A stretch of DNA of 64,000 nucleotides, taken from contig NC_135016.1 in assembly GCF_051020955.1 (NCBI RefSeq), positions 32,743,131 through 32,807,130 on the forward strand, in the 5' to 3' direction. Shown piece after piece: positions 13,681-24,715 of this stretch; the stretch's first letter is position 1; each line of letters starts with the position of its first letter. The stretch comes from Megalopta genalis. Its lineage: Eukaryota > Arthropoda > Insecta > Hymenoptera > Halictidae. A model generated the notes under the pieces. It was given only the letters and a program-made list of their open reading frames with translations. It made no database searches and was not told the origin of the DNA. The position numbers and the translations under genes were made by a program.

Positions 13681-14199
13681 TGAGCTTTAAATCCAAGCGT
13701 AACACATGATTTAACTTCAAATCAATGGGAAGTAGAAGATTTACCTTTAAATACATGCGAAACAAATGGTTTAGCTTCAAATACTTGTGATATACATGAT
13801 TTTGCTTCAAGTGCAGGTGAAACAAACGAGTAGGCTTCAAATCCATGCGAAACACATGATTTAGATTCAAATTAATTCGAAACACATGGTTTAGCTTAAT
13901 ATTCATGCGAAACATATGGCTCAGCTTCAAATACTTGTGATATACATGATTGAGCTTCAACTGCATGCCGAACAAACGAGTGATCTTCAAATCCAAGCGT
14001 AACACGTGATTAAACTTCAAATCAATGCGAAGTAGAAGATTTAGGTTCAAATACATGCGAAACAAATGGTTTAGCTTCAAATACTTGTGGTATACATGAT
14101 TTTGCTTTAGCTGCATGAGAAACAAGCGATTTAGCTTCACACTCAAGGGAAACACATGATTTAACTTCAAATCAATGCGAAGAAGAAGGCTTAGCATCT

Positions 14200-14760
14200 A
14201 AATCCATGCAACACAAATTATTTAGCTTCTTATACTTTCGATATAAGTGATATAGCTTCAAATAAAGACGAAACAAGCGAGTGAGCTTTAAATCCAAGGG
14301 TAACACATGATTTAGCTTCAAATCGATGCGAAATAAAAGGCTTACCATCAAATCCATTCGACACAAATTATTTAGCTTCTTATACTTGCGATATAAGTGA
14401 TTTAGCTTCAAATGCTGGCGAAACAAACGAGTGATCTTCAAATCCAAGCGTAACACCTGATTTAACTTCAAATCAATGCGAAGTAAAAGATTTAGGTTCA
14501 AATACATGCGAAACAAATGGTTTAGCTTCAAATACTTGTGATGTACATGATTTTGTTTTAGCTGCATGAGAAACAAACGAGTTAGCTTCAAATCCATGCC
14601 AGTCACATAATTTAGCTTCAAATCCATGCGAATGACATAACTTAGCTTCAAATTCATGCGAATCACTTGGATTAGCTTCAGATTCACGCGAAAAAAATGG
14701 TTTAAATTCAAATACTTGTGATATACATGATTTAGAATCTACTGCATGCGAAACAAACGA
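14200..14760 (+). repeat. Transition zone with atypical monomers
   Basis: After the +1 near 14,199 the array continues with decamers. At about 14,590-14,720 it passes into monomers with unusual cores, such as CCATGCCAGTCACATAAT, CATGCGAATCACTTGG and CACGCGAAAAAAATGG. Confidence 0.7.
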
Positions 14761-15210
14761 GTTAGCTTCAAATCCATGCGAAACACTTGATTTAGCTTCA
14801 AATTCACACGAAAAACATGGTGCAGCTTCAGATTCATGCGAAACAAATTATTTAGCTTCAAATACTTGCGATATATGTGATATAGCTTTAAATGCAGGCG
14901 AAACAAACGAGTTAGCTTCAAATCCATGCGAAACACTTGATTTAGCCTCAAATTCGTACGAAAAACATGGTGTAGATTCAGATTCATGCGAAACAAATGG
15001 TTTAGCTTCAAATACTTGCGATATACATAATTTAGATTCAACTGCATGCGAAACAAACGAGTTAGCTACAAATCCAAGCGAAACACATGATGTAGCTTCA
15101 AATTCGTACGAAAGACATGGTGTAGCTTCAGATTCATGCGAAACAAATGATTTAGCATCAAATGCTAGCCACATAAGTGATATAGCTACAAATACTGGCG
15201 AATCAAACGA
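14761..15210 (+). repeat. Three 150-bp pentamers of a private variant
   Basis: Three tandem pentamers start at 14,761, 14,911 and 15,061. Each has a GAAACACTTGAT or GAAACACATGAT monomer, then a CGAAAAACATGG or CGAAAGACATGG monomer, then CTTCAGATTCATGCG or ATTCAGATTCATGCG, then two more. The combination is not seen elsewhere in the window, so this is a local amplification. Confidence 0.8.
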
Positions 15211-17175
15211 GATCGCTTCAAATCCATGCGAAACACATGATTTAGCTTCAAATCCATGCGAAACACATGATTTAGCTTCAAATCAATGCGAAGTAGAAGG
15301 CTGATGTTCGAATCCATGCGAAACAAATGGTTTAGCTTCAAATACTTGTGATATACATGATTGTGCTTCAAGTGCAGGTGAAACAAACGAGTAGGCATCA
15401 AATCCATGCGAATCACAAGATTTAGCTTCAAATCAATTCGAAACAAATGGTTTAGCTTCAAATACTAGTGGTATACATGATTTAGTTTCAATTGCATGCG
15501 ATACAAACGAGTTAACTTCTAATCGAAGTGAAAAACATGATTTAGCTTCAAATCAATGCGAAGTAGAAGGCCTAGCTTCAAATCCATGCGAATCAAATGG
15601 ATTTGCTTCAAGTACTTTTGCTATACATGATTTAGCTTCAGCTGCATGCGAAACAAACGATTTAACTTCACACCTAAGGGAAACACATGATTTAACTTCA
15701 ACTCAATGCGATGTAGAAGGCTTAGCATCAAATCCATGCAACACAAATTATTTAGCTTCTTATACTTGCGATATTAGTGATCTAGCTTCAAATGCAGGCG
15801 AAACAAACGAGTGAGCTTTAAATCCAAGCGTAACACATGATTTAACTTCCAATCAATGGGAAGTAGAAGATTTACCTTCAAAACCATGCGAAACAAATGG
15901 TATAGCTTCAAATACTTGTGATATACATGATTTAGCTACAACTGCATGCGAAACAAACGAGATCGCTTCAAATCCATGCGAAACACATGATTCAGCTTCA
16001 AATCAATGCGAAGTAGAAGGCTGATGTTCGAATCCATGCGAAACAAATGGTTTAGCTTCAAATACTTGTGATATACATGATTGTGCTTCAAGTGCAGGTG
16101 AAACAAACGAGTAGGCTTCAAATCCATGCGAATCACAAGATTTAGCTTCAAATCAATGCGAAACAAATGGTTTAGCTTCAAATACTAGTGGTATACATGA
16201 TTTAGTTTCAATTGCATGCGATACAAACGAGTTAACTTCTAATGGAAGCGAAAAACATGATTTAGCTTCAAATGAATGCGAAGTAGAAGGCCTAGCTTCA
16301 AATCCATGCGAATCAAATGGATTTGCATCAAATACTTTTGCTATACATGATTTTGCTTCAGCTGCATGCGAAACAAACGCTTTAGCTTCAAATCAGAGAG
16401 AAACACATTATTTAGTTTCAAATCAATGCGAAGTGGAAGGCTTAGCATCTAATACATGAGAAACAAATGGTATAGCTTCAAATACTTGTGATATACATGA
16501 TTTAGCTACAACTGCATGCGAAACAAACGAGATCGCTTCAAATCCATGCGAAACATATGATTTAGCTTCAAATCAATGCGAAGTAGAAGGCTGATGTTCG
16601 AATCCATGCGAAACAAATGGTTTAGCTTCAAATACTTGTGATATACATGGTTGTGCTTCAAGTGCAGGTGAAACAAACGAGTAGGCTTCAAATCCATGCG
16701 AATCACAAGATTTAGCTTCAAATCAATGCGAAACAAATGGTTTAGCTTCAAATGCTTGTGATATACATGATTTAGCTTCAACTGCATGCGAAACACACGA
16801 GTTGGCTTCAAATCCTAGCGAAACACATGATTTAGCTTCAAATGAATGCGAAATAGAAGGCTTAGCATCAAATCCATGCGACACAAATTATTTAGCTTCA
16901 TATACATGCGATATAACTGATATAGCTTCAAATGCAGGCGAAACAAACGAGTGAGCTTTAAATCCAAGCGTAACACATAATTTAACTTCAAATCAATGGG
17001 AATTAGGAGATTTACCTTCAAATCCATGCGAAACAAATGGTTTAGCTTCAAATACTTGTGATATACATGATTTAACTTCAACTGCCTACGACACAAACTA
17101 GTTGGCTTCAAATCCATGCGGAACACATGATTTAGCTTCAAATCAATGCGAAATAGAAGGCTTTAAATCAAATCC
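15211..17175 (+). repeat. HOR block related to 200-3,000
   Basis: It carries three GGCTGATGTTC markers, at 15,301, 16,021 and 16,591, matching those at 286, 1,006 and 2,776 by context. Pieces align at different offsets (15,015 for about 230-640, 13,245 around 2,461, 13,815 for 2,691-2,996). The order is therefore conserved, but segments have been gained or lost in multiples of 30 bp. Confidence 0.8.
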
Positions 17176-19760
17176 ATGCGACACAAATTATTTAGCTTCT
17201 TATACTTGCGATATAAGTGATCTAGCTTCATATGCAGGCGAAACAAACGACTGATCTTCAAATCCAAGCGTAACACATGATTTAACTTCAAATCAATGCG
17301 TAGTAGAAGATTTAGGTTCAAATACATGCGAAACAAATGGTTTAGCTTCAAATACTTGTGATATACATGATTTAGCTACAACTGCATGCGAAACAAACGA
17401 GATCGCTTCAAATCCATGCGAAACACATGATTTAGCTTCAAATCAATGCGAAGTAGAAGGCTGATGTTCGAATCCATGCGAAACAAATGGTTTAGCTTCA
17501 AATACTTGTGATATACATGATTGTGCTTCAAGTGCAGGTGAAATAAACGAGTAGGCATCAAATCCATGCGAATCACAAGATTTAGCTTCAAATCAATTCG
17601 AAACAAATGGTTTAGCTTCAAATACTAGTGGTATACATGATTTAGTTTCAATTGCATGCGATACAAACGAGTTAACTTCTAATCGAAGCGAAAAACATGA
17701 TTTAGCTTCAAATCAATGCGAAGTAGAAGGCCTAGCTTCAAATCCATGCGAATCAAATGGATTTGCTTCAAATACTTTTGCTATACATGATTTAGCTTCA
17801 GCTGCAGGCGAAACAAACGAGTGATCTTCAAATCCAAGCGTAACACATGATTTAACTTCAAATCAATGCCAAGTCGAAGATTTAGGTTCAAATACATGCG
17901 AAACAAATGGTTTAGCTTCAAATACTTGTGATATACTTGATTTAGCTGTAACTGCATGCGAAACAAACGAGTGAGCTTTAAATCCAAGCGTAACACATGA
18001 TTTAACTTCCAATCAATGGGAAGTAGAAGATTTACCTTCAAAACCATGCGAAACAAATGGTATAGCTTCAAATACTTGTGATATACATGATTTAGCTACA
18101 ACTGCATGCGAAACAAACGAGATCGCTTCAAATCCACGCGAAACACATGATTCAGCTTCAAATCAATGCGAAGTAGAAGGCTGATGTTCGAATCCATGCG
18201 AAACAAATGGTTTAGCTTCAAATACTTGTGATATACATGATTGTGCTTCAAGTGCAGGTGAAACAAACGAGTAGGCTTCAAATCCATGCGAATCACAAGA
18301 TTTAGTTTCAAATCAATGCGAAACAAATGGTTTAGCTTCAAATACTAGTGGTATACATGATTTAGTTTCAATTGCATGCGATACAAACGAGTTAACTTCT
18401 AATGGAAGCGAAAAACATGATTTAGCTTCAAATCAATGCGAAGTAGAAGGCCTAGCTTCAAATCCATGCGAATCAAATGGATTTTCATCAAATACTTTTG
18501 CTATACATGATTTTGCTTCAGCTGCATGCGAAACAAACGCTTTAGCTTCAAATCCGAGAGAAACACATTATTTGGTTTCAAATCAATGCGAAGTGGAAGG
18601 CTTAGCATCTAATACATGAGAAACAAATGGTTTAGCTTCAAATACTTGTGACAAACATGATTTTGCTTCAGCTGCATGCGAAACAAACGATTCAGCTTCA
18701 AACCCAAAGGAAACACAGGATTTAACTTCAAATCAATGCGAAGTAGAAGGCTTAGCATCAAATCCATGCAACACAAATTATTTAGCTTCTTATACTTGCG
18801 ATATAAGTGATCTAGCTTCAAATGCAGGCGAAACAAACGAGTGAGCTTTAAATCCAAGCGTAACACATGATTTAACTTCAAATCAATGCGAAGTAGAAGA
18901 TTTATCTTCAAATCCATGCGAAACAAGTGGTTTAGCTTCAAATACTTGTGATATACATGATGTAGCTTCAACTGCATGCGAAACAAACGAGTTAGCTTCA
19001 AATCCAAGCGAAGCACATGATTTAGCTTCAAAAAACGCGAAATAGAGGGCTTAGCATAAAATCCATGCTACACAAATTATTTAGCTTCATATACTTGCGA
19101 TATAAGTGACATAGCTTCAAATGCAGACGAAACAAACGAGTTAGCTTCAAATACAAGCGAAACAGATGATTTAGTTTCAAATTTTTGCGATGTAGAAGGC
19201 TTAGCTTAAAAAGCCATGCGAAACGAATGGTTTAGCCTCAAATACTTGCGAATATAAGTGATATAGCTTCAAATGCAGTCGAAACAATCGAGTGATCTTC
19301 AAATCCAAGCGTAACACATGATTTAGTTTCAAATTCTTGCGAAGTAGAAGGGTTAACTTAAAAATCCATGCGAAACGAATGGTTTAGCTTCAAATACTTG
19401 CAAATATAAGTGATATAGCTTCAAATGCAGGCGAAAAATACGAGTTAGCTTCAAACCCATGCGAGTCACATGCTTCAGCTTCAAATCAATGCGGAGTAGA
19501 AGGCATGACTTCAAATCCATGCGAATCAAATGGTTTAGCATCAAATACTTGTGATATGCATGATTTACCTACAATTGCGTGATAAACAAACGAGTTAGCT
19601 TCAACAACAAGCGAAACACATGATTCAGGTTTCAAATCAATGCGATATTGAAGGCATGACTTCCAATCCATGTCAATCGAACGGTTTATCTTCAAATACT
19701 TGTGATATACATGATTTAGCTTCAACTGCATGACAAACAAACGAGTTAGCTTCAAATCAA
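17176..19760 (+). repeat. Segmental duplication, copy 2 (partner 1-4,640)
   Basis: Nearly identical to 1-1,670 and then to 3,720-4,640, with the intervening 2,070 bp (69 monomers) absent. The join lies near 18,825-18,845 and keeps the monomer phase intact. Homology ends near 19,745-19,760, where the sequence switches to a block shared with 8,160-8,410. Confidence 0.9.
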
Positions 19761-22230
19761 TGCGAAGTGGGAGGTTTATCTTCAAATCCATGCGAAACAA
19801 ATGGTTTAGCTTCAAATGCTTGTAATATACATGATTTAGCTTCAACTGCATGCGAAACAAACGAGTTAGCTTCAAATCCATGCGACACACATGATCTAGC
19901 CTCAAATTTATGCGAATCTCATGGTTTAGCATCATAGCTTCATATTCTAGAGAAACAGATCATTTAGATTCAGATAAATGTGATAAACATGATTTAGCTT
20001 CGACTGCATGCGAAACAAACGAGTTATCTTCAAATCCAAGCGTAACACATGATTTAACTTCAAATCAATGCGAAGTAGAAGATTTAGGTTCAAATACATG
20101 CGAAACAAATGGTTTAGCTTCAAATACTTGTGATATACATGATTTAGCTTCAACTGCATGCGAAACAAACGAGCTAGCTTCAAATCCAAGCGAAACACAT
20201 GATTTAGCTTCAAATCAATACGAAATAGAAGGCTTAGCATCAAATCCATGCGACACAAATTATTTAGCTTCATATACTTGCGATATAAGTGATATAGCTT
20301 CAAATGCAGGCGAAACAAACGAGTGATCTTCAAATCAATGCGAAGTAGAAGATTTAGGTTCAAATACATGCGAAACAAATGGTTTAGCTTCAAATACTTG
20401 TGATATACATGATTTAGCTTCAACCGCATGCGAAACAAACGAGTTAGCATCAAATCCAAGAGAAACACATGATTTAGCTTCAAATCAATCCGAACTAGGA
20501 GGCTTAGCATCAAATCCATGCAACACAAATTATTTAGCTTCTTATACTTGCGATAGAAGTGATATAGCTTCAAATACAGGCGAAACAAACGAGTGAGCTT
20601 TAAATCCAAGCGTAACAGATGATTTAACTTCAAATCAATGCGAAGTAGAATGTTTAGCTTCAAATCCATGCGAAACAAATGATTTAACTTCTAATACTTG
20701 CGAGGCAAATGATTTAGGATACAAATGCATGCGATACAAACGAGTTAGCTTCAAATTCATGCGAAAAACATGATTTAGCTTCAAATCAATGCGAAGTAGA
20801 AGGCTTAGCTTCAAATCCATGCGAAACGTATAGTTTAGCTTCAAATACTTGTTTTATACATGATTTAGCTTCAACTGCATGCGAAACAAACGAGTTAGCT
20901 TCAAATCCAAGTGAAACACATGATTGAGCATCAAATTCAGGCGAAACACATGGTTTAGGATAATATTCATGCGAAACAGATGGTTTAGATTCAGATACTT
21001 GTGATAAACATGATTTAGCTTCAACTGCATGCGAAACAAACGAGTTAGCTTCAAATCAATGCGAAGTGGGAGGTTTATCTTCAAATCAATGCGAAACAAG
21101 TGATTTAGCTTCAAATAGTTGTGATATACATGATTTAGCTTCAACTGCATGCGAAACAAACTAGTTAGCTTCAACTCAATGCGAAGTAGAATGCTTACTT
21201 TCAAATCCATGCCAATCAAATGGTTTAGCTTCAAATACTTGTGATATTCATGATTTAGCTTCACTTGCGTGAGAAACAAACGAGTTAGCTTCAACTACAA
21301 GCGATACACATGATTCAGATTTCAAATCAATGCGATATTGAAGGCATAGCTTCAAATCCATGTCAATCGAACGGTTTATCTTCAAATACTTGTGATATAC
21401 ATGATTTAGCTTCAACTGCATGCGAAACAAACGAATTAGCTTCAAATCAATGCGAATTATAAGGCTTAGCTTCATATCCATGTGATAACAATTGTTGTAG
21501 CTTCAAATACTTGTGATATACATGATTTAGCTTCAACTGCATGCCAAACAAACGAGTTAGCTTCAAATCCAAGCGAAACACATGATTTAGCTTCAAATCA
21601 ATGCGAAATAGAAGGCTTAGCATCAAATTCATGCGACACAAATTATTTAGCTTCATATACTTGCGATATAAGTGATATAGCTTCCAATGCAGGCGAAACA
21701 AACGAGAGATCTTCAAATCCAAGCGTAACACATGATTTAACTTCAAATCAATGCGAAGTAGAAGATTTAGCTCCAAATCCATGCGAATCAAATGGTTCAG
21801 CTTCAAATCCATGCAAAACACATGATTTAGCTTCCAATCAATGCAAACTAGATGGCTTAGCTTCAATTCCATGCAACACACGTGATTAAGCTTCAAATGC
21901 ATGCGAAACACATGAGTAAGGTTCAAATTAGTGGGGAACACGTGGTGTAGCATCAAATACATGCGAAACAAATTGTTTAGATTCAGATACTTACGATATA
22001 GATAATTCAGCTTCAACTGAATGCGAAACAAACGAGTTAGCGTCAAATCCAAGCGAAACATACGATTCAGCTTCAAATCAATATGAAGGAGAAGGCTTAG
22101 CCTCAAATCCAAACGAAACAAATGGTTTAGCTTCAAATACTTGTAATATAAATGATTTAGCTTCAACTGGATTAGAAACAAACGAGGTAGCTTCAACTCC
22201 AAGCGAAACAGATGATTTAGTTTCAAATTT
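19760..22230 (+). repeat. Mixed HOR domain
   Basis: It starts with the block shared with 8,160-8,410 (38-bp monomer at about 19,924). It then has decamer-like stretches (20,160-20,340 and 20,430-20,640) and a segment at about 21,040-21,480 that resembles 34,090-34,460. The junction CAGATTTCAAATC is at 21,316. More diverged monomers such as GTGGGGAACACGTGGTG lie at 21,880-22,000. Confidence 0.75.
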
Positions 22231-22730
22231 TTGCGATGTAGAAGGCTTAGCTTAATAAGCCATGCGAAACGAATGGTTTAGCCTCAAATACTTGCGACAT
22301 AAGTTGATATAGCTTCAAATGCAGGAGAAACAAACGAGTTAGCTTCAAATCCATGCGATACACATGATTTAGCTGCAAACCAGTGCGAAAGTAGAAGGCT
22401 CAGGTTCAAATCCATGCGATTCAAATGGTTGATCTTCAAATACTTGTGAAAGACATGATTTAGCTTCAACTGCATGCGAAACAAACGAGTTAGCTTCAAA
22501 TCCATGCGAAACAAATGATTTAGAATCAGATACTTGTTATATAAGTGATGTAGCTTCAAATACAGGGGAAACAAACGAGTTAGCTTCAAATCCAAGCGAA
22601 ACACATGATTTAGCTTCAAATCAATGCAAAGTAGAAGGCTTAGCATCAAATCCATGCGACACAAGTTATTTAGCTTCTTATACTGGCGATATAAATGATA
22701 TAGCTTCAAATGCAGGCGAAGCAAACGAGT

Positions 22731-23030
22731 GATATTCAAATCCAAGCGTAACACGTGATTTACCTTCAAATCAATGCGAAGAAGAAGGCATAGCATCAAA
22801 TTCATACAACACAAATTATTTAGCTTCTTATACTTACTATATAAGTGATATAGCTTCAAATGCGGGCGAAACAAACGAGTGATATTCAAATCCAAGCGTT
22901 ACACATGATTTACCTTCAAATCAATGCGAAGAAGAAGGCATAGCATCAAATTCATACAACACAAATTATTTAGCTTCTTATACTTGCTATATAAGTGATA
23001 TAGCTTCAAATGCGGGCGAAACAAACGAGT
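22731..23030 (+). repeat. 150-bp tandem duplication
   Basis: 22,731-22,880 and 22,881-23,030 share CGTAACACGTGATTTACC or CGTTACACATGATTTACC, then GAAGAAGGCATAGC, TTCATACAACACAAATT and GCGGGCGAAAC. The marker pattern TCATACAAC is rare elsewhere, so this is a local copy. Confidence 0.8.
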
Positions 23031-24300
23031 GAGCTTTAAATCCAAGCGTAACAGATGATGTAACTTCAAATTAATGGGAAGTAGAAGATTTACCTTCAAA
23101 TCCATGCGAAACAAATGGTATAGCTTCAAATACTTGTGATATATATGATTTAGATTCAACTGCATACGAAACAAACGAGTTAGCTTCAAATCCATGCGAA
23201 ACACATGATTCAGCTTCAAATTCATGAGAAATACATGGTTTAGCTTCATATTCTTGCAAATCAGATGGTTTAGATTTAGATCCTTGTGATAAACATGATT
23301 TAGCTTCAACTGCATGCCAAACAAACTGGTTAGCTTCAAATCCAAGCGAAACATATGATTCAGCTTCAAAACAATGCGAAGTAGAAGGCTTAGCTTTAAA
23401 TCCATGCGAATCAAATGGTTTAGCTACAGATACTTCAGAATATAAGTTATATAGCTTCAAATGCAGGCGAAACAAACGAGTTAGCTTCAAATCCATGCAA
23501 ATCACATGATTTAGCTTCAAATCAATGCGAAGTAGAATGCTTAGCTTCAAACCCATGCGAAACAAATGATTTACCTTCGAATACTTCCGATATAAGTGAT
23601 TTAGTTTCAAATCAATGCGATGCAGAAGGTTCAGATTCAACTCAATGCGAAACATCTAATTTAGCTGCAAATAAATGCGATGTAGAAGGTTTAGCTTCAA
23701 AATCCGTGCGAAACAGATGATTTAGCTTCAAATACTTGTGATATACATGATATAGCTTCAACTGCATGCGAAACAAACGAGTTAGCTTCAAATCCAAGCG
23801 AAACACATGATTTAGCTTCATATCAATGCGAAGTAGAAGGCTTATCTTCAAATCCATGCCAAACAAATGGTTCAGCTTTAAATACATGTGATATACATGA
23901 CTTAGCTTCAACTGGATGCCAAACAATCGAGTTAGCTTCAAATCCATGCGAAGCACATGAGTTATATTCAAATCAATGCGGAGTAGAAGGCTTAGCTCCA
24001 AATCCATGCGAAACAAATGATTTACCTTCTAATACTTGTGATACAAATGAAATAGCTTCAAATGCTGTCGATACAGACGAGTTATCTTCAAATCCATGCG
24101 AAACACATGATTTATCTTCACAATCCACGCGAGACACTTGATTTAGCTTCAAATCAATGCGAAGTAGACGGCTTAGCAACAAATCCATGCGAAACAAATG
24201 GTTTAGCTTCTAATACTTGTGATATACTTTATTTATCTTCTGCTGCATGCGAAACAAACGAGTTAGCTTCAAGTCCACGCAAAACATAAGATTTGGTTTC

Positions 24301-24715
24301 AAATCCATGCGAAGTAGAACGCTTAGCTTCAAATCCATGCGAATCAAATGGTTTAGATTCAAATACATGTGAAAAACATGATTTAGCATCAACTGCATGT
24401 GAAACAATCGAGTTAGCTTCACATCCATGCGAAACATATGATTCAGCTTCAAATCAATGCGTAGTAGAAGGCTTATCTTCGAATCCATGCGAAACAAATG
24501 GTTTAGCTTCAAATACTTGTGACATACATGATTTAGATTCAACTGCATGCGAAACAAACGAGTTAGCTTTCAATCCAAGCAAAACACAAGATTTAGCATC
24601 AAATCAATGCGAAGTAGAACGCTTAGCTTCAAATCCATGCGAATCAAATGGTTTAGATTCAAATACATGTGAAAAACATGATTTAGCATCAACTGCATGT
24701 GAAACAATCGAGATA
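24301..24715 (+). repeat. 300-bp offset local duplication
   Basis: 24,301-24,415 and 24,601-24,715 match at offset 300 bp, sharing GTAGAACGCTTAGC, CATGTGAAAAACATG and GTGAAACAATCGAG. A plus-strand open frame of 220 codons (24,293-24,955) crosses this part, but it is only the repeat decapeptide. Confidence 0.8.

Larger units (their letters stand above)
10381..14196 (+). repeat. 300-bp decamer HOR domain
   Basis: The decamer runs B, C, D, E, A, F (CCATGCAACACAAATTAT here), G (ACTTGCGATATAAGTGAT), H (GCAGGCGAAACAAACGAG then TGA), I (CCAAGCGTAACACATGAT), J (CAATGGGAAGTAGAAGAT). H ends in an in-frame TGA in the plus decapeptide frame, so each full decamer breaks that frame. Phase is constant except for a +1 near 11,090 that is cancelled by a -1 near 11,359. 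The domain ends at a +1 near 14,199. Confidence 0.87.

Noticed and set aside
21880..22010. Possible unique (non-satellite) insertion
   Set aside because: The monomers here are unusual (GTGGGGAACACGTGGTG, ATGAGTAAGGTTC), but the 30-bp spacing and the TTCAAAT and TTTAG blocks continue, so this is diverged satellite and not foreign DNA.
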